From positions 434,001-498,000 of the forward strand of contig JAJKFH010003493.1 of the NCBI GenBank assembly GCA_023333565.1: a stretch of DNA of 64,000 nt, read 5' to 3'. Both the position numbers and the translations under genes were made by a program. The stretch comes from Puffinus mauretanicus (taxonomy: Eukaryota; Chordata; Aves; Procellariiformes; Procellariidae). Under the pieces are notes generated by a model. The model was given only the letters and a program-made list of their open reading frames with translations. It ran no database searches and was not told the DNA's origin. Shown here piece by piece: positions 50,419 through 61,936 of the stretch; position 1 is the first letter of the stretch, and each line of letters begins with the position of its first letter.

Positions 50419-51077
50419 CAGAATGCCTTAGCTTTCAGCCAGATCTGCTCCCGAGCCTGATTCACCTGGTAGCCACACAAGAGCAAGTGCCTGCAGTAGG
50501 GAAGGAGCAGCTGCCAGCAAGGACAGAATTACCTCCAGCACTAGGACTGGATTAAATAACCATGAAACAGCAGCACGGTAGAACTGTGCTCGCTTTCTAC
50601 AGAGCTCAGTGGTGTTGCAGCAAAGGAAGGGAACAGATCTGTTTGTCTGCAGCACTGCGTAGATCACGATCCTGCCATGACTCTGGACAGCCACTTCTTA
50701 AGATGATTTAAATATCTATAAACATTGCCTGTTCAAGTTTAAACAAATTAGTTGGTCTGACAGTGCACATTTAATAATTACTTCACCAACCTTTGGATAG
50801 TTTATCTAAGCCATTAAACCTGCCTTGGCTTTCTTAATAAAGAACATAGTTCAGCAACGATGTGCTGTTCGGATCCTGGCTTAATTTCACAGCAACAAAT
50901 GTAAACTTCACAACCTGCCATCTTCATCCCTGCTGGGTGGGGAAAAGGACTACCTGGCACCCCTTGCTCTCAGCCTCTGGAGAAACACAGGGGTCTATGT
51001 GAACCTAGGACATAGAGTACCCTATTCTCCACAAGACCTGATCTTTCCATATGAACATTAAATCAGATTATCAGGAA

Positions 51078-51097
51078 GGGAGGGAGGGAGGGAGGGG
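51078..51097 (+). repeat. (GGGA)n repeat, canonical G-quadruplex motif
   Basis: Five G runs of at least three (51078-51080, 51082-51084, 51086-51088, 51090-51092, 51094-51097), separated by single A. It fits the usual G3 with 1-7 base loop rule for an intramolecular quadruplex with very short loops. Confidence 0.9.
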
Positions 51098-52725
51098 AGA
51101 CTTGCACTGACCATGCCTGTTCTGCATTTGGGAAGCTTAGGTTGCTGGGAATGCCGACCTCATGCATATCCACAGCCAATTAGTGGTAAAAGGCACCTCC
51201 TGCAGAGCCCATCAAAGCCACCCCACCCCTAACAGGGTTGCTGTACAGAGATCTGAAGCTCTGCCTTCCTCCTAGAGGGAGGCAGGGATTCCCTGCACCA
51301 TACAACGCAGTAAGAGATCACATCCAGGAATCAAACTCAGATATCTCACTCACGAGATCACTAAGGCTGGCAGAAACGTCGATTTTAATCAAAATCAAAT
51401 AAAAAGTGAGCCAGTGAACCTTCAGAGAGCTGCCACAAGCAAAATATGTACAGCTTCACTTTAAAAGACAACAGCAAAAACCTCACAGTCACATCTGTAC
51501 TAAAATACATTTGATATTAGCCACGTTAGCCATTCCCCTTGACTCATTCCCACTGGCACGTGGCTGCAAATTGCATCCCCTTTACACTAAAGCCTAAGAG
51601 GATTTGCCCCAAGAGAGAGCTGACATGACTGCACCAACCTTCCCCCAAGGGTTCTTCCCAATGGAAGAAAGCTTTAATTTGCAGCTAGTGCTCTACAGTA
51701 CTTTCTCTGTTAGAGGCTGCAGGCAAAAAAACCACTAAATCTGTGCATCTCTATGCAATCAGGACCAACTACACCTGCTCAGTCCTGCAAAGAGAAGGCA
51801 TCTTGTCCTTTTTTGTACCGATATAGTCATTCCTATCACCAGGATCTTTGATCCAATGTCCTCACCGACGAGGGGTCAAGTCTATAGACTTGTATATTCT
51901 CAAACATGTAGTGCCTCTAGTGTGCCTCCATTTACAGCTTTGATTTCTTAGGCAACTTCCTCCCCAGGAAGCTTAACAAAGGAGTGTCTGAGATATGGCC
52001 AGAAATGTTTCCCCACCCATCCCCTTCAAACCTTCCATGATAAGAGTCATATATAATGCCTCCTATTAACTAAGGACTTTTTAGAACCAAAATCAGAGGC
52101 AATCTGGAAGATACTGCAAAGTGAAGTTGTTGAAGTAGATTATAGGAGTAAACAGAGGTTTAAGAGTCCTTAGATGACAGAGAGCGAGCCGCAATGTCCA
52201 TAATTAAGTATTGCAACATACTTTTTTAGGCCTGCCAAGCAGCATTTTTTTTTCCTCCTTTACCCCCACCTTTTCATCTAAAGCATCCCTCTGCATGTAA
52301 AACAATTTTCCAGCTCCTTTGCGACCAATGGATTCTACTAAGCAAAAATAACTGAAAAAGTAGAAGAAGAAAGTATAAAAAGAGCCACAAGAAGATGTAG
52401 TAGCAACCCAGACTCACCTTCAAAACTGGCCTTTTCATTTTAGTTAACAAGTTTCATCCTTGTTATAAAAACAGGGACAATTATGTTCTCCAATCTTTAA
52501 GGAGGGTGGCTGAAAATCATTAGCAACACCTGCATCTGCAAATCATTTTGTAATGCTCTGAATGAAAGATGATAATAAATTGCACTGACATTTATGGAAC
52601 ATTTGCAATTTCATCATTCAAGAGAACAGAGGGATTCTGGAGGAGAAGCATGATAGAAAATCTTACATGATAGGAAATAATATGGGTAGTTTGCATTTAT
52701 ATAGCTCCCACCACCTGAGAATATT

Positions 52726-52758
52726 AAAAAAAAAAAAAAAAACCAAACCCAAAAAAAC
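52726..52758 (+). repeat. A-run to CCC/ACC tract
   Basis: Seventeen A are followed by ccaaacccaaaaaaac on the plus strand. Same class as the tracts at 11.5, 24.2, 35.7 and 42.2 kb. Confidence 0.75.
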
Positions 52759-54205
52759 ATCAACTGCATCTCTGAACATCTTTCATGAGATTCTATAGGC
52801 TTCTTACCAAGCTCAGATCAGAAAAGGAAGACACAAACCAGTGACTTTTGCTTCAGTTCATACAGCAGGGTAAAAGGCAAAAGAAGAAACCAGGCAGGAA
52901 TTCCCTGCTCTACCTACCCCATGGCTTCTTAAATGCTGAAGTGCCAACATCAGAAAAAGAAAAAATTCTCTAAAACATAATGAAGTGGCACAGAAATATT
53001 TATCAACATTGCAATCTGGGATAGAGTTTCGCCTTTTAGCAATATACTCTGAACCGAGAGATGAAATAAGTTGCATAGCACGTATGTAATTTATTCCTAA
53101 AGCAAATTCTACTGTAACTTAATTAACATACAAATACAATTTTTCTTCCATTCAATAATAAAAGGAAAACTCTATTCTATTTCCTAATGAACTAGTTAAA
53201 AGTTTCCTTTGTTTCAGCTCTCCAAGAATAGAAGTATTACTAGTTTATTCCTTGACTTTTCCTTTTAACCTTATTTGTTGCAGGAATTTCGGAGAGTACA
53301 AACAATCATAAATTGAAAAAACTTCCTAAAGCCATTTGGACTTAATTGTTTTCAACACAGCAGTTTATATTTCAGCATTATCATGGTGTCTAGCCCCCTT
53401 CTAATTCTTCCCAAGACTCAGAACGTGGTTAGCTGGGGAGCAAAGAAGAAACCAGGTGGCTTATGAATAATTATCACTTTTTACAGTACTTCTCTACACG
53501 CATTTCTACTAGCACACTGTTCTAAATTTAATGTGATTCTGAATACTCTGAACATTAAGAGAAGTATTTACACGGAGCAGCTCCTTCTGACTTGGTTGAT
53601 TTACTGTTGGTAGAAAGAACTCATTAGCTGTCAGGCCAGTTGTTGAAAAGACCATAATGCCAATGCACAAAGTTGACATAATGAAAATAAAGGAAAGAAT
53701 CTGGGCCAAATTCAGAGCCAATCTGTAAGGTAATGTAATTTATACCCACTTATGCTCACTCAGATTCCCCTAGAACTTGTTCTACCCAATCTATTGATGC
53801 ATGAGGTCTCTAAATTGATGTCATTTATATGCCAAAGAGTCAGAAACGCTGTAAGGCCCCAAAGTCGAAGGCACTTAAAGTCATGCTTTCCTACGTATTG
53901 TTCTCCTTGTTAATCTGTCCGGAATCCTCCCTACTTTTACGTTTCAGCCTGTGATTTATGCCATCGAGAATCCCTGAGATGCAATGGGTCAAGTGAGAGG
54001 CAGGGTGTAGGTAAGTGAGCATGACTCTAAGGAAATCCAAGTTGATGTAACACAGAAGCTAAGGAAGCCAGGTGTCTCTCACATGCACATCTACTCTCCC
54101 CATCACTTAGACTCAATTTGCGATTTGGCTCTGCATGTCCTCCATTACCACTAGCAGTTGAATTTGTTACTCAAACGATAGATGCAGCCACAGCTCACAA
54201 ACCCT
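52759..54205. other. Non-coding stretch with a possible ancient repeat end
   Basis: No gene is recognised. At about 53702-53770, tgggccaaattcagagcc followed by a taatttataccc word resembles the 'gggccaaattc' terminus of an old amniote interspersed repeat; a similar aggccaaattctgccag lies at 58122-58140. Both are weak. Confidence 0.4.
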
Positions 54206-54570
54206 CATTTTAGGGCCAGGAGGAACATTACGATGATCTAGTTTGACCTTCTGCATAACAGAAGCCATCAAGTATCACCCAGTAACCCCTGGATTGAACA
54301 CAGAAAGTTGAGGATGAATAAGAAAGACACCCAGCGTTGATTTAAAGACTTCAAGTGACAGGGGAATCGGCTGCATCCCTCAGCAATGTGTTCCAGCAGT
54401 AAATTACCATTACCTTTCAAAACATGCACCGTGTCATCTCTTGAATTTTACTGGCTTCAACTTTCAGCCATTGGCTCTTTCTTTGTTCTACTAGGCTGGA
54501 TAAATTTCTTTCTGTATTTCTTATAGAGGGTATATCAGATTGCCTCTCAGCCTTCAGTTCAGTGTCTCAC
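54206..54570 (-). mobile_element. Old CR1 LINE 3' fragment
   Basis: On the plus strand the order ggccaggaggaacattacga, tctagtttgaccttctgcat, acagaagccatcaagtatca, then gatttaaagacttcaagtga, then gttccagcagtaaattacc, then acttcagccattgg-like words follows the reverse complement of a CR1-family 3' region well known from birds, crocodiles and turtles ('gacctcctgcataacacaggcca', 'gatttaaagacttcaagtgatgg', 'cttccagccattgg'). It reads for more than 350 bases and has no coding remnant, as is usual for 5'-truncated CR1. It is an old copy by its divergence. Confidence 0.75.
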
Positions 54571-56633
54571 ATTTTCTAGATCGGCAATCAAGAGAATACA
54601 AACATTGTAATCAAAATAGTTTTAAAATGAGTTGAACTTGCACTGAAAAATATTTATATATGCTATCCTGATAAAAGCCTTTTCATTTGGAAGAGGAAAC
54701 AGGACAGCTGGAATCTGGTGACCACAGCTTCCTTCTTCAGTTTCTGAACACTCCAGGATACTATCAGTTGAAGTGTTTACTTTACCCTCTCCGCTAAGCT
54801 ATCTGAACATCCTGGGAGGAAGGGAAAGAGAGCCAGGGTTGCAAGCAGCTTGATTGTTAAGCCACCACTCTTCAGTCCCTTCCAAAGGTCTCTGACTGAC
54901 AGCTATTCTGCTATTCCACTCTGAGAAGACACTCCATCACACACAAAAATGTTGCGTATATCCCACAAATTCAGATTTTGTCACTAATATACAGAGGTAC
55001 GTGGTCAGCAGTAACTCTGGTGGCAATGATATACAGTCATATTTTCTGGTTTCCTGTTGAACTACAAAATACTGTGCAATAAAAAATCCTCACACCTCAA
55101 GGGGAATCTCATTTCAAACTCCGTTACAACTTCAGGAGTTGCAGGAACGCGCGAGAAACACACAAAGGGATGCTCTGGAGCAGCGTTCTGGTCTTTTACC
55201 AACCAGTAAATGGGATTATCCAGAAAGGGATGTTTTCATGTGGTTTGTGTTCTTGTTTCTAAGCCCTACAAGAAGATTCATCAGACAGCACAATATGCGA
55301 CTGTTGTTTCTGATTTCAGAGGTCAGCACGCTAATCCGTTCTGCACAGGAGCGCTTGATGCTGCCTGTCCCAGCCAGAGAGATGTTAAAGTTTTACAGTC
55401 TGTATGAATGGAAGGGCTAAAGCATAGACTAGCCCGATTTCTCTTTCAGTCAGAAATCTAACTCCTGGATAGAAACAGTTGGCTCCCAGCGAAGTTAATG
55501 TTCCTCTATTATCTATCAGGATTAGTTGCCGTTCGTTTGGGAAGTCTGGTCCCCAAGAGAGGCAGAGCCTTCTCACAGGAGCAAACGGAGCCATGAGGAA
55601 GCGCATCGCTGCAGCAAACCATGAAGAGAGGCCAGCGTCAAAAACGGGCTCAGTGCTTCCTATCAGTTAATGCCTTTCATCCTGTGGCCTCCTTCCCCTC
55701 CAGACTTAGCCTCTGTCTGCATTTACACCTTCCCAGAATAAAATCCTTGCTTCCCCCACCCACTTGGTAACCATCATTCAGCTAGTTTGTCTATGAGTCA
55801 TCCACTTCAAAACCCTGCTGACTCACAGTCCTCAAAAAAGAAACTTGCTCAAAGAACGTACTGAGACGCGGGTATGCCATCCACGCCAGCGAGGAATTCA
55901 TCCAAGTTGACCCGCTCTCTTCACTAGTGAAAGGCAAGAAAGATGCACTTCGTTTGTGAATCATTATCGTTTTAAAACCTAATTAGCTCAGTTATTTATA
56001 ACCAAAGTATACTTCAACGGCCTGATTTCCAAAAATATTATGCACCCAGTAGCTCCCACCAAATCTAATGGGCACTCAATAGTGAAAAATAAGATAAGGC
56101 TACACAGCTTTTGAAACAAGAATATACAGGCTGACTTCTTGAACCCACTGGTAAAAACTGTGACTTCAACATGTGATAATACATGTTTAACACCTTTGAA
56201 GAGTATGTGAAGTTAAAACAACAACTGCAGAGAAAAAAAAAAAGTGTATTGTAAAAAAAAAATAGTTACAGACATTTCAGACAGAGCTGTCGCTCCGAAG
56301 TTGACCGTGCTCCTTGACCTCCATATATTCTATTCAGAATGAAGTGTCTTTAAAGGGGAGGGACAACAGGCCCTCCTTAAAGGACAAAAATGAAAGAACT
56401 AGACAAATTTGCCTTTTTTTTTTCCCCTTGCTATAAAATTATTAGCACTCTGGACGAGGTATCTGCGGAGGTAGCAGAACCTCTTTCACCAGAGGGTGAG
56501 GGCTTCAGCAGCTTTCTCAGCCATGCCTCTCACTACAAGGTAGGAATTCCTTGTGTCTCATTATATAAGCCACTGATTGAGAAATGTGTGGTAGAGATAC
56601 TGTAAATGCACTTGATTTCACCTCTGAGGAAGG
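54571..56633. other. Non-coding stretch; 55.1-55.7 kb CpG-enriched
   Basis: No gene is recognised. Between about 55130 and 55670 CpG is several times more frequent than nearby, and overlapping open frames of 60-90 codons occur on both strands; none resembles a known protein. Several acceptor-like words occur (for example a gtttctgatttcag at about 55319) without a strong donor. Confidence 0.45.
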
Positions 56634-56680
56634 GATGATGGTCTGGATGACTTCTTGAAGTCTTTTCTAATACTGTATAC
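56634..56680 (+). mobile_element. Possible CR1 3' terminus relic
   Basis: The words gatgatggtctggatgactt and cttgaagtcttttctaatac resemble the CR1 3' terminus ('ggatgacctcctgaggtcccttccagcc'). It is short, and the sequence to its left could not be matched to CR1, so this is tentative. Confidence 0.4.
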
Positions 56681-59600
56681 CTTCTAACAAAATACTATCA
56701 AGACCATCGAGGAAATAAAACAAACTTCTCACTGCAAGATTATCCTCCCTGCTCTCCCTGTTTCTCCTGGACTCTACCAGAATTCCTCCTTCTCCACAAA
56801 TTACCCATTAAATGCAGCCTAGTTCAAATCCCTGCCTTAATATTCAGTGGTTTACCTTCAACTCTCTCTAGCTACCACCAGCACCATTTCTCAGTCAAAA
56901 GTTACCAGAGACACCTATCTTCACTAGGATGCAATTAGGACGCACTCAAATTTTGGCAGCAGGACAGGTCTACAAGCTTGCGCTAATATCTGGAGCTCAC
57001 AATCACGTGAGCTTAAAAAAGAAAAACAGCAACAAAGAAATGACGACAGGACCAGTCATTTTTTGAAGTAACCACAGGATTCATAGCTACAACTTGAACT
57101 TCTTCAAAAATTTCTTACTGTTCACATCCAAGGAAGGCACCCAGATAAACTAAGTATAAACTAATCAAGGTATTTCTCTGATGGACTAGAAAGATAGAGA
57201 AAACAATGATGTTCTTTTTATTTCTCTTTGAAATTATTTGGGAAGAGCTAAGTACCTTGTTTAAACAGACAGATTACATAGCTGGACGGATAAATTAGCT
57301 ACACAGGACTAATACTGAAATGGTTCAGAACTGAATATCCAAACCAGTCTGTAAATCCTCTCACTGTAATCTTGCTAGTTTTAGAATTTATTCCTATTTA
57401 CTAATTTAAACATTTACTTTTACTTGAATCATTTTAAAAGATAAAAGACACTATCTAACAGTTCAACTGGTATGCATCACCTGTAAAAATGTAAATATTA
57501 CTTTGAATGTTTTTCAAACAATCTAGATAACATTGAACAAAAAAGAAAACCTCTGTAATATTAGATATTCGATAACTTGTCCCTTATCTGCTTGATGTGA
57601 CATTTAGGAAAACATATTTTTAAAAGTCAGTAATAGATTCTGACTTTAACAACGGTGCTTCTTGTACCCCAGAACCTCAGTAAAATCATAAAAAGGAGAA
57701 GAAAGAAAAATGAAAAACTTTAACAACATCTCCCAAAGCAATAATTTAAAAAAACTACTTTACTATTATAGTGTAAAATTAAATAAGACTAATATTTTGT
57801 TTGAAAAATCCCACTCAACGTATTTTCTCAACCCCCTAAAGAAAGACGTGCCAAAGATTGCAGAGTTCACTGGGGACTTCAAAGTTGCTATCAATCTCTA
57901 CATAGAAAACATTCAGATACTGCAGTGATGGGCAGCAGTATAAAACCCTAAGAGAGAGAGAAAAATAGATAAAATGCCCTCAGGAACAAGTTTCTTTCCA
58001 GGAAAACTTACTAAACCTCGGCTTAAATTGAAACAGTATTATTTTTCTATGTAGTGGCAGTTTTTCATCTCTTAACTCTCTATTGTTTGTAATATGCTCA
58101 CAAAATGAAATTTCTTTCCTAAAGGCCAAATTCTGCCAGTCCTCTTCCCGCTGAATAATTCCTCATCAAGTATGCAGTGCTGCTCACAAGGTGACGTTCA
58201 GCTGCGAGCACGCTCGGCTGGCAGGATGGGGCCCAAAGGGAGAGCACCTCACAAGTTATACCCACCCAACACGGGCACCCCATTTGTCAGTAAATCAATT
58301 CTACCAACAACGACGGGAAGAAAATTAGTACAACTAAACGAATCAGGCACAGGTTTTTCCTCTAGATGTCTGCTTTGGATATTCCAACTGTTAATGCTGA
58401 GTAAGCAACAGATACAGCAGCACTCAGCAGCAATGTGAAACACAAACCCAGAATTTCAAAATACATGTCTAATTAAAAAAAGTCAACGATCATCAGCTGA
58501 GTGTTAACCCCAAAACCTCAGTCTATAAATTCAAGAAATACTCAGGACTGCAACCTACTCCTAAACCTAGGAAGCCCTGGGGAGGCTGGCGGATACATCC
58601 CAAGCTTTTTAGAAGACGGCATTCTGGGGTTTTTTGTGTGACTTTTGAGACTTTTAAGTATATCTAGGTTAGACATTCAAGCTTTTCTCTGCAATCTAGA
58701 GGGAGCTAAAAATTGGTACATATACAAACACACATATTGAAATTTTAGATCCTTTCAAACTAATCTACCTTTAGGAATAATAAATTCCTGCCACTTGATA
58801 TAACTATGAGACCTGGTAACAGACAACAGCAGTGAGTATTTTTCAAAATGCATGTTTCAAAAATAAACCCCACATAACTGCTAGAGAAGCTTCTGTCACA
58901 TTTCTCCTCGTCTAAGCAAATAATCATTTTTGGACAGCCCTTGCATCCCAAACACGACAAGATTTTTAAAAATTAAAAGGATATAAGGGGAGAAATTATG
59001 TCCATCTTCATTACCCAATCTAAGTTGCCAAAGGCAAACGAACAATAAAGTTATTTAAATCATTAACATTATGCTGCTAACAATATGAAGTGTTACCTGT
59101 AAGAGACACAGAAGTATTTGCTTTTCGAAATACATTCTATCAGTGCTGTAAAAAAAAATTCTTCCCTTGGTCTCCCAGCCCCGCTTTTTCCCCCCCCTAA
59201 GAAAAATACAGTAACAGCGAGAGATTTCCCTGTCAGCTTGTAACTGCTATTTAAAAAAAAAAAAGGTAACATTTAAGCCCTAAGGAGGTCTTCAAAAGTG
59301 CAAAATACATGCGGTTCTAGTTGAAGTTAATAGGAGCTGCAGGTGACCAGCACTTCTGACTCTGAGGCCCCAAGCTACTGTACATAGCACTGTCCCTTTG
59401 AAATTTCAGCCTAACATTTATCAGCAGCCAACTTGCTGAAGTGCTAGACATATGCATCCCTTTCCCCCACAGTATTTACTTTTTAAAAGCACTGAACAGT
59501 TGTGGGAAACACGGCTCTCCTGCAACATTACAGCCCTAGCGAAATGGGAAGCAAGTACGAAAAAATACCAACTCTAATCCTCACAGAGCGCGAGCCCCCA

Positions 59601-59954
59601 GCCATTGCAATGGTATTTCTAGAGCTCTCACCTGCTGGGAGGAGACTTGCTGTCTCACACTGACCTCAGCTGCTTTGCTCTTTTGTCCAGTTCCATTTCA
59701 TTCCCCATGCAGCCAGCCAGCAACATCAGCTAAGACTTTATTTTTGAAGTGCCAGCATACCAACACAGGCACCTCCAGAGAACCACAGCACAGCTTCCTT
59801 CGCTTTGCTGCCAACACCCGAAATCTGCCAGACAGCAACGTGTGGGACAATGGCCACCAAACAGCAAAGATGGAGAAATCAAAGCCCAGACAAAGGGAAG
59901 CATAAAGGTAATTGTGAACTGAATGCGTGCAACTGCAACCCTAAATATTAGGAA
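56681..59954. other. Non-coding stretch, no gene recognised
   Basis: AT-rich sequence with no recognised coding or RNA gene. A consensus-like minus-strand donor (CAGCAG|GTGAGA, exon end 59632) lies next to a GC-richer stretch at 59632-59830, but no clear acceptor or coding frame completes an exon. Confidence 0.5.
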
Positions 59955-60060
59955 AGAAAATGAAAAAAATTAGCAATGCATGAACTGGGAAGGTAAAGTG
60001 ACTCATTCCCAAGGTGATGGAGTAGCACACAGTATACGGGTAAACAATAGACACTAGTTA
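59955..60060 (-). mobile_element. Possible MIR-type SINE relic
   Basis: The words aggtaaagtgactcattccc and aaggtgatggagtagcaca resemble the reverse-complement MIR order ('aagtgacttgcccaaggtcacacagc'). Diverged and tentative. It directly precedes an L2/MIR-like tail on the other strand. Confidence 0.35.
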
Positions 60061-60109
60061 CCATCTACCAGCCAGGTCCTGGCACTGCTCTGCAATGCGC
60101 CTCCCACCA

Positions 60110-60285
60110 GGCACTTCACTTCTCTCCGCTTCTGTTCCTACCCACCTTTGCGAGCCTGCCTTATTTACATTGCTCATAAACTCTTGCAGGCAGGGACTAT
60201 CTCTTACCCTGGTTTTGTATGCAGCTCAGCACAACAGAACTGCACAGTCAGAGGCGGTCTGCAAACAGTAAAACACCATCAAAAA
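60110..60285 (+). mobile_element. Ancient L2/MIR-type 3' tail relic
   Basis: The run cacttctctccgcttctgt-type words, then aaactcttgcaggcagggac, then tatctcttaccctggttttg, then tatgcagctcagcacaac, matches the order of an old amniote L2/MIR-like tail ('gtaagctcttcggggcagggac', 'tctcttactatgtgtttgtacagcgcctagcacaa'). It is one of the better preserved ancient relics here. Limits are approximate. Confidence 0.5.
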
Positions 60286-60700
60286 AAATAAAGAGGGAAA
60301 GAGTATGACTGGCTTAGGAAATACAATTACAACATCTATATTAAAAAAAAAAAAGAAGTTGTGATGGTCAAATAGCAGAACAAGCACCTTGACATACACA
60401 TAAGCATTAGGTGAAAGAAAAATGAGAAGCAGAAGAGCTCTTAAAAGGACGACGAAAAAAAAAAAAACAAGGGAAAAAAATTCAAAACTGAGAGAGAATG
60501 GTAAAGAGGTAGAGTTGCTAAATCACAAAAGATGGACAAATCATAGAATAAAAATAAGGCTTCTGGCTTTCCTTCCATTCATTTTGTGCTAATGGTGCCC
60601 ACACCTCATGCCTCAGCCTTTTCAAGGTCTGTCCTTGTCACCTAAGCATCGGATCGCCTCTTTGCCACCGGGGCTGGTTAAAAAGAAGGCACGAACTTAC
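60286..60700. other. Non-coding stretch with two poly-A runs
   Basis: Short poly-A runs lie near 60342-60354 and 60458-60469 in otherwise unrecognised sequence. Confidence 0.5.
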
Positions 60701-60713
60701 CTGACAATCTCTC
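60701..60713 (-). other. 13-nt candidate microexon with strong splice sites
   Basis: On the minus strand a pyrimidine tract of about 38 bases ends in tttgctctcag; 13 bases later (gagagattgtcag) comes a perfect donor, CAG|GTAAGT. Both sites are close to consensus. Microexons of this size exist, mainly in neural transcripts, and 13 nt would shift the frame if coding. Alternatively only one of the two sites is used, or neither. No adjoining exon was identified. Confidence 0.25.
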
Positions 60714-61873
60714 CTGAGAGCAAATGAGAATGTGGGAAAGAGGAGGAAGGAAATAAAATTCATGTATCTCTACCCCAGAACAGCTGACTAGCACAGAAAG
60801 GAAGTCACCCACTGAAGGTTAAGAAATAATAAACAACTAATAATTTACTCCCTTGCTAAAAGACCAGGAGAGATGAAGCATAAATGCAGTCTACTTCATC
60901 GGCTGTTGTTGGAGCATGGCAGTCATACTTCATTCCTCAACACACATTGTAAAATCACAATCTACATGTTTGTGGCCATTGGCACAGTTCCTTGTTCTGC
61001 TTTTAAAACACCAATAATCCACCCTTGTTTACAGTGTTTTCACATATTTAAAACAAAACCCTTGGGACACAAGAAGTTATCAGCATCAGGAGTATCATCT
61101 ATTTCTCTCCCATCCACAGCGTACCTTGGAGTCAAACAAGCCGTAATTTTTAAAAATGCAACTCCCTCCAACACAACAGTAAGGGAAGCACATATGATAA
61201 TGTTACAAGCCAAGATGAGAGGAATAAAGAAAAGTAACGACAGCAAAAAAATCTAAAATAAGTCCCGGCAAGACACACAATGTTGGGCATGAGAAAACCA
61301 AAGCCAGTTGGCTCTGACGAATCTGTATCTATCAACTACTATTTAGCTAACACCTACCCGTAAATAACTTCTTTGCTATTCCCTTGCTGATTAACAGGGT
61401 GCTGTAGATTGGAAAAATTATCTTGAAGGACTCGAGCACAGACCAGTCCTCACATGATGTCGATCAAATCGTGACAATCGTTTCGAATACCATTCCCATC
61501 AGCGCCTGACAGGAGGCTCCGCAAGGGCCACAGAGGCTGGGGGCTGTGCGCGGGCACTGTTTGAAAGATTTTTTTCCCTCTGTTGCTCGGAAGGACGAAG
61601 TAGTCCTTTGCATCCTTATCCAGGTGTCCACTAAGTTTTTAATGTCTTCTGGAAAAATTTGGGCCAAGCACTGTTTGAATCTCTACAACAGTGCAAGCTG
61701 GGCCCTGATCTGCCCCTCATATCACTCGTCACACACCACAAACGTCCTTTTCACCTGGGTGCCTTAGTAGGACTGCAGACAACCACCTTCCCCAACACGG
61801 AAACAACGGGGAATTCCTCTCCTCTAGAAAGTGCATCCTTTTACCCTGCTCCATTTCTCCTCTTCCCCAACAG
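60714..61873. other. Non-coding stretch, no gene recognised
   Basis: A 127-codon plus-strand frame at 60873-61256 was examined and matches nothing known. The 61480-61560 part is GC-richer, without a recognisable feature. Confidence 0.5.
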
Positions 61874-61936
61874 AAAGGCTCAAGAGCTGGAAGGTGTAAT
61901 GTTGAACCAGCTAGGCTGGTCAGGCGCTCACTTCAG
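61874..61936 (+). other. 63-nt candidate exon with strong splice sites
   Basis: A pyrimidine-rich tract (ctccatttctcctcttcccc) ends in aacag at 61873. After 63 bases comes a perfect donor, TTCAG|GTAAGTGA. Two of the three frames are open through the segment (one reads KAQELEGVMLNQLGWSGAHF), and the length is a multiple of three. I do not recognise either peptide. It may be an exon of a non-coding or unknown plus-strand transcript. It is the cleanest acceptor-donor pair I saw on the plus strand. Confidence 0.35.

Larger units (their letters stand above)
49944..52725. other. Non-coding stretch, no gene recognised
   Basis: Apart from the A-rich tract and the GGGA repeat listed separately, I see no gene. 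The part around 51320-51360 (ggaatcaaactcagatatct) faintly resembles a tRNA-derived SINE box, too weakly to call. A minus-strand donor-like GAAG|GTGAGT occurs near 52420, without a coding frame. Confidence 0.5.

Noticed and set aside
50214..50555. 113-codon frame with a lysine block
   Set aside because: The lysines come from translating an A-rich simple repeat.
51290..51370. Possible tRNA-derived SINE box
   Set aside because: Only a few words match a B-box-like pattern; no A box, tail or target duplication.
52421..52500. Minus-strand donor GAAG|GTGAGT near 52.4 kb
   Set aside because: All three frames upstream contain stops and the acceptor candidate is poor.
59632..59830. Minus-strand exon with CAGCAG|GTGAGA donor
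   Set aside because: The donor is good, but no single acceptor stands out and no frame looks coding.
60873..61256. 127-codon plus-strand frame
   Set aside because: No similarity to a known protein, AT-driven composition, no splice or promoter context.
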